Program-made: the position numbers and the translations under genes
The notes under the pieces: model-generated
What the model was told of the DNA's origin: nothing
Databases searched by the model: none
Seen by the model: only the letters and a program-made list of their open reading frames with translations
NCBI GenBank assembly: GCA_037138855.1
Contig: JBAXHO010000027.1
Location: 1 to 23,516 of the forward strand
Length of the DNA: 23,516 nt
Origin: JBAXHO01 sp037138855
GTDB lineage: Bacteria; Patescibacteriota; Dojkabacteria; B142; OLB20
Reading direction: 5' to 3'
In this document: positions 1 to 8,729 of the stretch, in pieces
Layout of the letters: each line of letters begins with the position of its first letter
Numbering within the stretch: position 1 is the stretch's first letter

Positions 1-26
1 AAAATTTAAGCAGACGTTCTTAGAAA

Positions 27-533
27 ATGATCTTAACAAACGGGGTACTTGACAATGGTGAAGTAGATGCAGATGGATATTTGCTAGACAAAGATGGTAA
101 ACCAACAGCATTTCTCCCTAGTCAAAATATTAATGCAGGGTATGGATTAGTAGCAAGAAATGCTTTAACAAGGCATGAACAACCGCCAACAGTAGAAACG
201 ATAGCACAAGGTACAGCATATCCCCCATTAACAAGAGAATTAGCTTTGCAAGATGTTACTATGCCAGATAGGGAAGCAGTAGTTCAAAAAGCAGATGCAT
301 TAAGACAAAGTGACCCAGCGTTTGCAAGAGAATTTGAAGCAGAAAGTCTAAGATTTTTAAGAGAAGCTGATGGTGAATGGTTTAATAGAGAATTCAATGG
401 TGAAGTAGATGCAGATGGATATTTGCTAGACAAAGATGGTAAACCAACAGCATTTCTCCCTAGTCAAAATATTAATGCAGGGTATGGATTAGTAGCAAGA
501 AATGCTTTAACAAGATATGTAAAGTCAAAATAA
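27..533 (+). CDS. Orphan protein with a perfect 40-residue internal duplication
   Basis: I do not recognise this 168-residue protein. Residues 10-49 and 124-163 are identical, because the DNA holds a perfect 120-bp direct repeat. Each copy begins NGEVDADGYLLDKDGKP, a mix of Asp and Gly that looks like a surface loop or a small beta unit. The middle (about 52-122) is Glu/Arg-rich and probably helical. I see no signal peptide or membrane segment. It is the only plus-strand gene in the left 10 kb, lies at the window edge, and has no obvious ribosome binding site. The start is uncertain: the repeat leaves only nine residues before it, so the true protein could begin outside the window only if the frame stays open upstream. 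Codons are A-rich. It could be of phage or mobile origin, or the duplication could be an assembly error at a contig end. Confidence 0.55.
   Translation: MILTNGVLDNGEVDADGYLLDKDGKPTAFLPSQNINAGYGLVARNALTRHEQPPTVETIAQGTAYPPLTRELALQDVTMPDREAVVQKADALRQSDPAFAREFEAESLRFLREADGEWFNREFNGEVDADGYLLDKDGKPTAFLPSQNINAGYGLVARNALTRYVKSK
53..172 (+). repeat. 120-bp perfect direct repeat, copy 1
   Basis: Identical base for base to 395-514, offset by 342 bp (114 codons, in frame). The flanking bases differ on both sides, so the repeat boundary is sharp. It codes for residues 10-49 of the orphan protein. Confidence 0.95.
395..514 (+). repeat. 120-bp perfect direct repeat, copy 2
   Basis: Second copy of the 53-172 repeat. 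It is followed by five further codons and the stop. No silent differences separate the copies, which implies a recent duplication, gene conversion or an assembly artefact. Confidence 0.95.
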
Positions 534-774
534 CTTACAACTATTATATAAATATCATTATGTATGTAGTTCATGTACCTATCGCCTTATATAGTTGAAA
601 AACTAAACACGACACTAAAAGGATTCTGTAAGTATATTTTTTAAAACACTAATAACACTATCTGATATGGATTTTGTATCTAAACATAATACTAGGCAGA
701 AAACTTTTTATGTTTTATATTTATAAATTTCTAAAAATAATTTGAAGAATATGCTGATATAGAATATATCAGAT

Positions 775-996
775 TCACTTGGTGGCAAGCGAAGGTTTTT
801 TAATTATCTTACGTTTTTGAGGGCTTTTTCTTTTAGCAGGTTTCCTATTAATTTCTTTATAAAAGTCGAGTCCGCTATCAGTAATTACAAGTTGAATTCT
901 CTTGGGGTCGTATGGTTCTATAACTTTACAAGATTGTTTAGATAACTCTTGTAGCAGAGCGTAAAGGTCAAGTAGTTGGGAGTTTTCATTATTCAT
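775..996 (-). CDS. Small basic hypothetical protein
   Basis: A 73-residue ORF of unknown function. Its first half is mixed helical, and a segment near residues 38-50 (VITDSGLDFYKEI) resembles the 'wing plus last helix' wording of small winged-helix proteins. The last ~20 residues are mostly Lys/Arg/Pro, which would suit nucleic-acid binding. It stands alone in an otherwise empty stretch, no Shine-Dalgarno is visible before the ATG, and the gene downstream (leftwards) is on the other strand. The winged-helix idea is weak inference. It may be a real small regulator, the remnant of a longer one, or chance. Confidence 0.4.
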   Translation of the reverse strand: MNNENSQLLDLYALLQELSKQSCKVIEPYDPKRIQLVITDSGLDFYKEINRKPAKRKSPQKRKIIKKPSLATK

Positions 997-1373
997 TCTA
1001 AATCATTAAACTAGACTAATTATAGTACACAATTCAATGGTAGCATAGGTTTAATATTTTCGAAATCTTTTAAATTACTTATTACTTCCTGTATACTTTT
1101 AATATTAGTAATGAAGCTTTTCGATAGTTCGAGTAGATTCGGCAAGTTTCGACATTTCTTAATGAACGAAGTGAATTTAGAAATGCTCGAGAATGCAATA
1201 ACATTAGATTCTGTTTTACAGAATCTTTTTATTGCCTCCGATTTACTTAAAACTCTCCAAATTCTTAAATTCTTAAATTCCAATATTCTTCTATTCTTAA
1301 ATTCTTAGATTCGTAAATCCCCTTATTTCTTCCAGATTTCAGATTTCAGTTTAAAGATTCCATATTTCAGATT
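997..1373. other. Gene-poor AT-rich stretch with repeats
   Basis: Two overlapping short ORFs on opposite strands (1020-1283 minus, 1111-1308 plus) are possible but neither is convincing. The minus one takes its first residues from the AAATTCTT repeat words. The right part (1259-1380) is built of these words (1259-1316) and of TTTCAGAT words (1333-1380). Confidence 0.6.
1206..1230 (+). terminator. Terminator-like hairpin without an obvious gene
   Basis: A 9-bp perfect stem (1206-1214 with 1218-1226), a TTT loop, and a T-tract over 1226-1230 on the plus strand. No plus-strand gene ends nearby; the closest ends at 533. It could end an unseen small transcript or stop antisense transcription running toward the surface-protein genes. 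Confidence 0.4.
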
Positions 1374-1380
1374 TCAATTT
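1259..1380. repeat. Intergenic short-word repeats (AAATTCTT, CAGATTT)
   Basis: Imperfect tandem copies of TTCTTAAA-type words run over 1261-1312, followed by CAGATTTCAGATTTCAG at 1333-1349 and another ATTTCAGATTTCA near 1363. They end just inside the stop codon of the next minus-strand gene. Confidence 0.75.
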
Positions 1381-2768
1381 TCTTTCACTGCTACTCGGCG
1401 GAGCCACAAACCGGAAATTATTAATAATCCTCCTAAAATTAAGTAGGGATTAGGCGTCTGCCAGATAGCAGTATGTGGCAAAGCTGTTGGTTTCGGAAAC
1501 GTGGGCTTGGGCTTTTCCCAAGGAGTATTAGTCGGTAATGGTGTATTGGATGGTGTCGGTGATGGTGGTAAAGTACCAGTTGGTGTCGGCGTCGGCGTCC
1601 TGGTTGGAGTAGGGGTTGGAGTTCTGGTGGGTGTAGGTGTAGGAGTCCGGGTAGGAGTAGGAGTGGGTGTATTAGTTGGAGTATTTGTAGGTGTAGGCGT
1701 CGGTGGTGCTACAATCAAAGTCCCTTTACAATTCGGACATGAGGCTTGGGAAACGATACCACAAACCCCACCGGGATTACCGGTACATGCATCCCCTGCA
1801 TTATCAGTAATTTTTGCAAAATAAGTATAACTCCCCGGACTGGTAGGCGCTTTTACCGTCAATTCATATTTTCCACTTACTGTATTCAAAACCCCAACAC
1901 CAAGTGTTGTCCAGGTAGTAGCCGTACACCAATCTGTCCCTTTAGCTGCATTATAAAAAAATTCTACTTTGGCAACAGCGGAATCATCAGTCGCCCCACA
2001 TTTAATTGTAATATCCTGTCCAGGAGCTGGAGCACTAGGTACAATTTCAAAAGTACTACATTCTGGAAACATATTACCGGTGACCCGAAACATAAAATCG
2101 TTAAAATCAAAATCACTTCTTGTAGCTGCAGGTTCATCCGCCCAGCATTGTGTATCCAGTTCCTTAAAACCAGGATTCGCAACCGGTAAATGACTTGTAC
2201 TCATATGCGAATAACTCGAACAAGTAGTACAGGAATTCGTATTGGAATTCAAACCATAACATGTACCACACTCATTGTTCTCCGGAGTCATCCAGCCTAG
2301 AGCATAGATACTATTCGCATACTGCACCCGCATATTCAATGTGGTTTGTGTCGTAGGAAAATATGTATCAATCGTACTGCAGGTCTGACCATCTGCACAC
2401 ACAGATGAACGAACCCCATTAACTTCAAGATAAGAATTAGTATTGGGGCTTGAGGGTGGATAAAACTTAACCTGCAAGTGCCTAATCGGAATAGTATTTT
2501 GCAGCTGCCCGGCAGCAGAATAACTCGGGCAATAATCTGGTGCAGAACCACCAGGCGCGATATTGCATAATATATCTTTTAACGGATTATTATTTGTCAC
2601 ATTACCACATTTCAAAATGCTTAATGTGCCTGCAGTAGCAGCTGATGAATCTTCCGGCTGAATATTTTGACGCTGCTGTAAATAATTACCAACAAAAATC
2701 GCACTGACTCCAACAGCGAAGGTTACTAGCGTGAGAATAATTATAATAAAATTCTTTTTTTTACGCAT
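1374..2768 (-). CDS. Cell-surface protein with Thr/Pro stalk and LPXTA-like anchor
   Basis: 464 residues with a surface-protein layout. The N-terminus is a basic stretch (MRKKKN) and a hydrophobic segment (about 7-30) acting as signal peptide or anchor. A Cys-rich ectodomain follows (about 50-240). An Ig-like beta domain (about 245-350) has the pattern of PKD/Ig modules ('VAKVEFFYN', then 'SYTYFAKITDNAG'). Residues 355-428 form a Pro/Thr stalk with four consecutive PTPTPT blocks spaced by 8 residues. The C-terminus has LPHTA (430-434), a hydrophobic helix (about 442-456) and a positive tail (RRVAVKEN), which together look like a sortase sorting signal with A in place of G. Many Cys residues suggest disulphides outside the cell. 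No ligand or enzyme activity can be named. Stop is TGA. Confidence 0.85.
   Translation of the reverse strand: MRKKKNFIIIILTLVTFAVGVSAIFVGNYLQQRQNIQPEDSSAATAGTLSILKCGNVTNNNPLKDILCNIAPGGSAPDYCPSYSAAGQLQNTIPIRHLQVKFYPPSSPNTNSYLEVNGVRSSVCADGQTCSTIDTYFPTTQTTLNMRVQYANSIYALGWMTPENNECGTCYGLNSNTNSCTTCSSYSHMSTSHLPVANPGFKELDTQCWADEPAATRSDFDFNDFMFRVTGNMFPECSTFEIVPSAPAPGQDITIKCGATDDSAVAKVEFFYNAAKGTDWCTATTWTTLGVGVLNTVSGKYELTVKAPTSPGSYTYFAKITDNAGDACTGNPGGVCGIVSQASCPNCKGTLIVAPPTPTPTNTPTNTPTPTPTRTPTPTPTRTPTPTPTRTPTPTPTGTLPPSPTPSNTPLPTNTPWEKPKPTFPKPTALPHTAIWQTPNPYLILGGLLIISGLWLRRVAVKEN
1485..1706 (-). repeat. Coding tandem repeat of the Pro/Thr stalk
   Basis: Codes for residues 355-428. The unit is about 24 bp (RTPTPTPT), repeated four times with silent changes, inside a longer degenerate Thr-Pro region. 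It is a plausible site for copy-number change, giving stalks of different length. Confidence 0.8.
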
Positions 2769-2902
2769 TTTCTGTAAATCAGTAGTTAGAAAACTGTAGA
2801 CAGTAGACAGTAAATTTTCAAGTAGTTAAAAGTTCTTAGATTATTTATTAAATTGTAATAATAATCCCTGAGTACAAACTACTGGCTACAGACTACTAAT
2901 TA
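2769..2902. repeat. Short gap with CTGTAGACAGTAGACAG words
   Basis: Lies between two surface-protein genes. It contains CTGTAGACAGTAGACAG (2794-2810) and variants such as CTACTGGCTACAGACTACTAA (2879-2899). Related words recur near 12117-12146. Confidence 0.65.
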
Positions 2903-4624
2903 TTATTCTTCTTTAATTTTATTGAGCATCTTGGCAGTATATTTTTTCCTAATTTCATGATCATATTCACTTTGATAATCTTTATTGAATCCGGCTAAAA
3001 CATTCTTACCGCCAAGCATCCAGAAAAGCTTGCCGGCATATTGATGTACTCCAGCAGCAAACATAAAGTATCCAGCGACAATCATCGCTACCGCAATAAT
3101 AATGCGATCTATCTGATCAGTGATTAGAGCAGTTTTGGGCAGACAATTAATCTTAATTGTTTTTAAAGAAGAACCAATATTGTTTTCTTTTTCAGCTAAT
3201 ATTACTTCATTACTAAAATCTCCAAAAGCAGTACTTGGCAATTTGAGCTCAAAAGTCAAAATCAATGTTTCATTTACATTTACAGCCGGTAAGCCCGTCC
3301 AGGTGATTTTCTTAAGAGCAGAATTAAATATCCCACCATGCGAAATTGTCGATGTAATTATATATTCCGGTAAAAATTTACTGTCTAGATAAATATCTCC
3401 TGATAAATTTACAATACCACTAGTACGATTAGTTAACTTTATCGAATATTTTACATTAGCTTCATTTTTCGTGGTATTACAGGTATTAATATTATCTTGA
3501 GTAATCAAAACCGCATTTTGTACACCACTTGTTGTGACATTTCCTGGACTGGTAGGCTGATTGGTATTGTTCGCACTAGTAATACGCGGTGTCGCTGTAA
3601 TACCTGGTGGTAAAGTCGCTGAAGGAATGGCTGTGATACCGCCACCGGAAGTAGTTGTCACCTGACTTGTAGGTCTTCCACTGGAAATCACGATTGTGGC
3701 CAATAGATGTCCTGGATTTGGAGTCGCTGTAGGAGCAATTATCAAATTTTGACATTCACATACAGAATCTTCAATACAAACAGCTTCTTTATTAAAATTA
3801 CATTGATCATCAGTACTAAAACCAAATTCACACTGACAAGTATTTTGACCAGGATCCACTGCCTGACCAATACAACTAAGTTTAAAACTAGTAAAAACCG
3901 CTGTTGTGGACTGAGTACCAGGTGCTATCGACTTGACATTTAATTGTAATTTGCCATTTATCTCAGCGGTCAACTGTTCATCGAAAACTGTAATAAAACC
4001 AATATTTTTTTCTATCAAAATCCCTTTGACTTGTGTACCATTTTTTTCCAGAACCAATTGAAGATCTACAGTTTCTGGCCTCAGTTGAATTTCCGGCATT
4101 ACCCGATCATTAACAAAACCAGTAATTTTTTCAACCTTTTCATTATTTACATATTCAATCTTCCTTGCCAAACCAAAAACCACCTGATTATCCTTATCCA
4201 CATACTCTAATGCTGCAGAAGATCCAGGCCCGGCCACCTGTGATAACTCGAGAGGTAAAACTACTACTACTTCTGCATGAAAACTACCTTCAAAAAGTTC
4301 TTTTGATTGAATTCCAGAATTATTTTGCGCTGTTTCATCGATATTATCTACTTCCATTTTAATTGTGGAATTACTAATCGTTGTACGAGAACTTGTAGCA
4401 CTGGATTGAATATATTGCCATTTGGCAGAATTTAAAGTAGCTGAACTAAACTCATCGATAAAACCACCTGATGCACAATTAGTAACTTCCTCCTGAGCAC
4501 CACTAGCAGTAGGACTGATCACAGGCTGCTCCCGTAAACGATATCCGATATACACTGCACTCAATCCCAGAACGATTGTGATAAAAAACAAACTCCAGAT
4601 TATTAATTTCTTCTTTTCCTGCAT
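2903..4624 (-). CDS. Large anchored surface protein with lectin-like domain
   Basis: 573 residues. The N-terminus (MQEKKKLIIWSLFF) is a membrane segment, about 6-28, that resembles the one in the next gene downstream, so the two may be distant paralogues. Residues about 50-250 form a beta-rich domain starting 'GGFIDEFSSATLNSAKW', the usual opening of concanavalin/laminin-G-like (DUF1349-like) folds. A short Cys-rich knot (about 262-292) and a Thr/Ser/Pro linker (about 296-365) follow. Residues about 378-490 look like a DUF11-type surface beta domain ('YSIKLTNRTSGIVNLSGDIYLD'). LPKTA lies at 495-499, then a membrane helix (508-526) and an unusual ~45-residue basic tail, probably cytoplasmic. 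That tail is too long for a classical sortase signal, so permanent membrane anchoring is likelier. The fold calls are by eye. Confidence 0.82.
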   Translation of the reverse strand: MQEKKKLIIWSLFFITIVLGLSAVYIGYRLREQPVISPTASGAQEEVTNCASGGFIDEFSSATLNSAKWQYIQSSATSSRTTISNSTIKMEVDNIDETAQNNSGIQSKELFEGSFHAEVVVVLPLELSQVAGPGSSAALEYVDKDNQVVFGLARKIEYVNNEKVEKITGFVNDRVMPEIQLRPETVDLQLVLEKNGTQVKGILIEKNIGFITVFDEQLTAEINGKLQLNVKSIAPGTQSTTAVFTSFKLSCIGQAVDPGQNTCQCEFGFSTDDQCNFNKEAVCIEDSVCECQNLIIAPTATPNPGHLLATIVISSGRPTSQVTTTSGGGITAIPSATLPPGITATPRITSANNTNQPTSPGNVTTSGVQNAVLITQDNINTCNTTKNEANVKYSIKLTNRTSGIVNLSGDIYLDSKFLPEYIITSTISHGGIFNSALKKITWTGLPAVNVNETLILTFELKLPSTAFGDFSNEVILAEKENNIGSSLKTIKINCLPKTALITDQIDRIIIAVAMIVAGYFMFAAGVHQYAGKLFWMLGGKNVLAGFNKDYQSEYDHEIRKKYTAKMLNKIKEE

Positions 4625-4635
4625 TTCAACTCAAA

Positions 4636-6054
4636 CTAAGAAATATTTGAATAAATTATCTTTAAAAGCATAATTAAATATACACCAAATAATAAAAGAA
4701 GCATACTGAGGACACTTTGTATCCAACTATTATATCGATAATATTTGGGATTTTTCCAGAAATGAAATTCTAATGGTTTTGCAATGCCCGGTTTGGCTTT
4801 CATACTTTGTAAAACAAACCAGAGCAATTCTAACCAAAATAAAATCAATACCATTTGATTAAATTTTGTTAAACAAAAGAAAACCACAAACGTGATCAAA
4901 TTTATCAAAAAAATTGTACCGGCAACAGGTACTTTTTGAAAATATAAATATCTTTGACGGAAATTAAAACCAATAAAGAGAACGAATAAAATAAAAGTGA
5001 AAAATCCATAACTATTTAATATCATTGAAATAGTACTCAAAATGCTACCCTGTAGTCCGGCTCCAATCCAAAACGCCTTTAGACTAGGCAGATTTGCTAA
5101 ATGAAAATTTGACAATAAACTACTAAACGAATTTTGATAAACAAGCCAAACTAAAATAATTAAATAAACTAATCCCGCGTTTATCATAAAAAAAACTAAG
5201 CTATTTCGCTTATAAAATTTGGACATGCTAAGCTTACGTTGCCAAACTAAACGAAAATCATTACTAAAATTTTTCATAACTTTGAGAATCCTGTGAATAT
5301 TTAATAGCTTCCAGATAATGATTATTATTCCCAATATAATGGAAATCAATGCAGCATAATGATTGTCCCAATTAAATATCAATAATATTATTTCACAAAA
5401 TAAAATTCCAAATTTAAATTTGGAACTTGGTTTATTAAATATCAAAAATAAAATTGTCGGAAAAATCATCCAAATAATGATTTTCCAATCACTCAAAAAT
5501 TCGAAATTAATTAAATAATCACAAAACATTCCTGAGAAAAAAGAAAATGGAAGTATCAATAAATGCCATGGTTTCAGCACTTTGGTAAGATATCCGGCAA
5601 CTCCAAGGAAGTAAAGCAAACAAAAAGCAATGATACTTACACCAGAGAATGCTTTAAAATCCCGTCCACCAAAAATATTGTAACTGGTCTCATGAGCTAC
5701 TGTAGTTAAAAATAATGAACTTGTAACAAAGGTAGTGAATAATAATAAAATCAAATCAAAGGGAACTACTGGTAAGAAATTATCTCTGACTAAAATACTT
5801 CTTGATAAATGTAAGGCAAAATGCCAAATAACAAAAAAATATAAATAAATCAATGTTGCTTGTTCCTGATTCTTTCCCCCAAAAACTGGTAAAACAAAAA
5901 ATGAGGCAAAAAATACCATCCAGCTTATTTTCTGAAGCAGGGATAAGACACGAAATATTTTCCAATTAATGCTTTTATACTTCTGATCTGATTCGTTGCT
6001 CTGAAATTTTAAACTAATTTTGGGTCCAATATTGATCTGGAAAATTTTGTTCAT
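4636..6054 (-). CDS. Polytopic membrane protein, unknown function
   Basis: 472 residues and very hydrophobic, with about 12-13 membrane helices; the first is near 44-59 and the last near 445-467. A soluble basic N-terminus of ~40 residues precedes them, and a basic loop lies around 250-280. The segment 'IFGGRDFKAFSGVSIIAFCLLYFL' (written here only as a landmark near 127-150, key residues FGG and FSG) recalls O-antigen ligase/polymerase-type proteins, but the large periplasmic loop expected there is not clear. It ends 11 bp before the start of the lectin-like surface protein, so the two are probably cotranscribed, and it follows the DUF2298 gene by 115 bp. A role in making or exporting a surface glycan is inferred from context only. 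Confidence 0.75.
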   Translation of the reverse strand: MNKIFQINIGPKISLKFQSNESDQKYKSINWKIFRVLSLLQKISWMVFFASFFVLPVFGGKNQEQATLIYLYFFVIWHFALHLSRSILVRDNFLPVVPFDLILLLFTTFVTSSLFLTTVAHETSYNIFGGRDFKAFSGVSIIAFCLLYFLGVAGYLTKVLKPWHLLILPFSFFSGMFCDYLINFEFLSDWKIIIWMIFPTILFLIFNKPSSKFKFGILFCEIILLIFNWDNHYAALISIILGIIIIIWKLLNIHRILKVMKNFSNDFRLVWQRKLSMSKFYKRNSLVFFMINAGLVYLIILVWLVYQNSFSSLLSNFHLANLPSLKAFWIGAGLQGSILSTISMILNSYGFFTFILFVLFIGFNFRQRYLYFQKVPVAGTIFLINLITFVVFFCLTKFNQMVLILFWLELLWFVLQSMKAKPGIAKPLEFHFWKNPKYYRYNSWIQSVLSMLLLLFGVYLIMLLKIIYSNIS

Positions 6055-6169
6055 AATTACGAAAAATTAATAATATGAAAATTATTTTGGATTTAAGTGG
6101 TACAAAAATGTTTGCACCCTACAATCTGCCATTGACCAAATCACATTTCGCTTGCAAATCTTTGATCGT

Positions 6170-8479
6170 TTATTTATTTGGATTTACTTGATAAATTCTC
6201 GTATTATAATCATTCTCATATACTTTATCTGCTACAAGAGGAATTAGAGATTCATTGAGATTTGGATAAAGTTCACGCTCTTTTTGCCCGATTACAATAT
6301 ATTTTATATCATATCGGTTAATCAATTCCAAAACAACATTGATATCTGTAGTAGTAAACAAAGCATCAATCCCGCTGTAATAAACTTTATTATCCGAGGA
6401 AGTAACCCCATTTTTTCGATCATATGGCAACTGGGAAGAGCCACGCCACTGCCACTCATGATTGGGCCAGCCAAGTACAGTAGGCAAACCGGTAAAAGTA
6501 GAATATCTGGCAGCAAATGTATAAGCATCTCCCACTGCCTCAGCAATTACTGGTTGCCCTGACACATTTTCATTGAGCCAGTTAATCGCACCAAAATCGC
6601 CAACTTTATCTCCATCCTTTTGAATAAACGCCATGCCATTCATAGTCCAATTGGCATCACCTGACTTCAAAGGATAAAAATCAATTACTGCTTTATGAAT
6701 ATAAATCGCTGATCCAATAAAAAGTAAAAAAGTAATTAAGATAATTGGGACATTAATAGCAATAGTCCGATTGAGCTTTTTTAAATTCGGATGCTGTAAA
6801 ATATTACCAATCATCCAAGTGCAGGCGATTCCCCAAATGACCCAAGCATGATAATAAAATTTAAAGATTGTATTTGTCCGGAAATAAGGTGCATTGGAAG
6901 CATGAAAAATATCTTTGAGAAAAAAGAATTCCACACCTAAAACCAAGCCGACTGAAAGAATCACCATAATATTTAATAATGCCCGATCACTATTTGCCTT
7001 GGTAGCTTTTAAAGTTCTACTAATCAAATATCCTAGTGTGATAAACAAAAACATCCCCCACATCAAAAGCCATTGCGGAAAATCTTCATAAAGCTTTCCC
7101 ATAAAGTACATCTTGATTGGAGATGTAGTGCTAGTTACATTACGTTTTTTATAAAATTCAGACCAGTAAACCGGATCTGTAACATTACCTTTTGCTACAT
7201 TTTGGACCTGATACATAATACTTTCACCTTTTTCAATTTTTTCATAAGCATATGCAGGCACAAAACCTAAATATTTATTGATCCCACTACCAGTACCTAC
7301 CACAGGAGCATGAAACTGAACCAAATATGCAATCATAAAAAGTAACCCTGGTAAGATCAACATTGCCTGATGGGTCAGAAAAAATACAATTTTCTGTTTA
7401 ATATTTAGCTTTTGTTGCCAGGACTGAACTAGATGTATTAATAAGAAAAAAACATTGATGGTAATAAAATCCCAGCTGTTGATACCATAAAGCACCCATA
7501 CAAAGATCGAAGCCAAGCCAGTTAAAACCAATTTCTTTTTGGAAAGATGTTTGAGATTATAAAGGGCAATACCTATCGCAATAGCAATAATAAAAAAGGG
7601 GAAACCTAAATAATGCCCATGCACATCACCTAACACAATACTATATGCCGGGAACTCATCAATGGCGAAAGGAATAATCCTGGTAGCGTCCGGAAAAAAA
7701 TAACTATAAGTGACTTGTCCTGAGACATTATTAAGATGTGGATAAAAAATATTAACCCCGCCGTGAAATAATTTATCAAGAAGATAAAAAAGGTAATGCA
7801 CATTACCACCATAACAGATCCAGAATGATCCTAGCCCAGCCAATATGTATCTGATTACAGCATTTGCTTTTTTTAATAATTCGCTCAGAATTGAAAAAAG
7901 GGAGATAAAAGCATGTGAGGTAATGGTCACTAATGCGTAATTGTAAACGTAAGCAATGGCAATCCCACTTAACTTACCCACAAACGCAAAAAGATAATGT
8001 CCGAGATAATAATAATTGATAGTACTTCCACCACTAAACCAGGGATCCAGAGGTGGAAAATACTGACTACGAAAAATTGAATTCATAAAAGCAGTATTCA
8101 TCATTTTTTCAGTACCCTCTGCTCTGGCATTAAAACCACGAATATATGTCCAAATCAGCAAATTAATTAAAAAAATTGCTTCCTCAAAGACAATCAAAAG
8201 GATCACTTTTTTGTAGTCGGCAAAATTTTTATAAATCCAATATATGCTAGCTATTAAAGCTGCCAGAAAAACAAAAATAATCCAAACCCGGGTAAAAGGT
8301 ACAATTTTGAGAGAAGCAAGCAACCAAACTGGCATAGCAATACAAAATAAACCTAGTAGTTTGGCCATACCATAACCACGATCCCGCCACTGATGAAAAA
8401 ACAGGTTGGCAATTGGCAAACCAATGATACCAAACAACAAAAACATCAAGTACCAGGTGAGAAAGATTTTGATTTCCAT
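6170..8479 (-). CDS. DUF2298 'YYY' family membrane protein
   Basis: 769 residues with many membrane helices. The family signature is clear: 'GTEKMMNTAFMNSI' at about 122-135, then 'FPPLDPWFSGG' at 141-151, and the name-giving Tyr triplet at 156-158 (NYYYLGHYL). A further conserved-looking element 'LGDVHGHYLGFPFF' falls near 280-300. The C-terminal part (about 630-769) is a soluble, probably extracytoplasmic domain with 'NWLNENVSGQPVIAEAVG'. In layout this resembles GT-C glycosyltransferases with a helical core and an outer C-terminal domain, and a glycosyl-transfer role from a lipid-linked donor is a reasonable inference, not shown by the sequence. The full domain is present. Neighbours are an FAD oxidoreductase upstream and membrane/surface genes downstream. 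Confidence 0.88.
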   Translation of the reverse strand: MEIKIFLTWYLMFLLFGIIGLPIANLFFHQWRDRGYGMAKLLGLFCIAMPVWLLASLKIVPFTRVWIIFVFLAALIASIYWIYKNFADYKKVILLIVFEEAIFLINLLIWTYIRGFNARAEGTEKMMNTAFMNSIFRSQYFPPLDPWFSGGSTINYYYLGHYLFAFVGKLSGIAIAYVYNYALVTITSHAFISLFSILSELLKKANAVIRYILAGLGSFWICYGGNVHYLFYLLDKLFHGGVNIFYPHLNNVSGQVTYSYFFPDATRIIPFAIDEFPAYSIVLGDVHGHYLGFPFFIIAIAIGIALYNLKHLSKKKLVLTGLASIFVWVLYGINSWDFITINVFFLLIHLVQSWQQKLNIKQKIVFFLTHQAMLILPGLLFMIAYLVQFHAPVVGTGSGINKYLGFVPAYAYEKIEKGESIMYQVQNVAKGNVTDPVYWSEFYKKRNVTSTTSPIKMYFMGKLYEDFPQWLLMWGMFLFITLGYLISRTLKATKANSDRALLNIMVILSVGLVLGVEFFFLKDIFHASNAPYFRTNTIFKFYYHAWVIWGIACTWMIGNILQHPNLKKLNRTIAINVPIILITFLLFIGSAIYIHKAVIDFYPLKSGDANWTMNGMAFIQKDGDKVGDFGAINWLNENVSGQPVIAEAVGDAYTFAARYSTFTGLPTVLGWPNHEWQWRGSSQLPYDRKNGVTSSDNKVYYSGIDALFTTTDINVVLELINRYDIKYIVIGQKERELYPNLNESLIPLVADKVYENDYNTRIYQVNPNK

Positions 8480-8625
8480 AGCTCAGATTAATAGGTAATA
8501 GTTAAAGAAAAGTATAATGTATCAAGTATAAAGTATAAAGTAGAGGAATTAGTAGCTGGTAGCTAAAAAGTATCAAGTAGCTAATTCTTAACGTTACACT
8601 AAAAGTATTAAAGAGCCTAAACGTC
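8480..8625. repeat. Intergenic repeat words before the DUF2298 gene
   Basis: Contains AAGTATAAAGTATAAAGTA (8524-8542), TAGTAGCTGGTAGCTA and AAGTATCAAGTAGCTA. On the minus strand these read as TATACT and TTGATA, close to -10 and -35 hexamers, just upstream of the DUF2298 start. The match to promoter boxes may be chance. Confidence 0.65.
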
Positions 8626-8680
8626 ATTCCGGAAGTTAGCAATTCTTAGCAATAGCTTAGAATTGCTTGCTGTCCGGAAT
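8626..8680. repeat. Long interrupted palindrome (REP-like element)
   Basis: Two nested perfect stems: ATTCCGGA at 8626-8633 with TCCGGAAT at 8673-8680, and AGCAATTCT at 8638-8646 with AGAATTGCT at 8659-8667. A further AGC/GCT pair lies near the tip (8648-8650 with 8655-8657). Neither strand has a T-tract after it, so it is not a classical terminator. It lies 50 bp beyond the stop of the FAD oxidoreductase gene and may protect mRNA ends or be a mobile palindromic element. Confidence 0.8.
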
Positions 8681-8729
8681 CTAACGATATACTACTTAGT
8701 ATTTTTGATTCGATTCCAGATTCCTGATT

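Noticed and set aside
1020..1283. Minus-strand 87-residue ORF starting MEFKNLRIWR, like four-helix-bundle (23S rRNA intervening sequence) proteins
   Set aside because: The similarity stops after the first ten residues, which come from the AAATTCTT repeat words; an opposite-strand ORF overlaps and there is no Shine-Dalgarno.
1501..1824. Plus-strand ORF rich in Val-Gly repeats
   Set aside because: It is the antisense reading of the Pro/Thr stalk of the surface protein.
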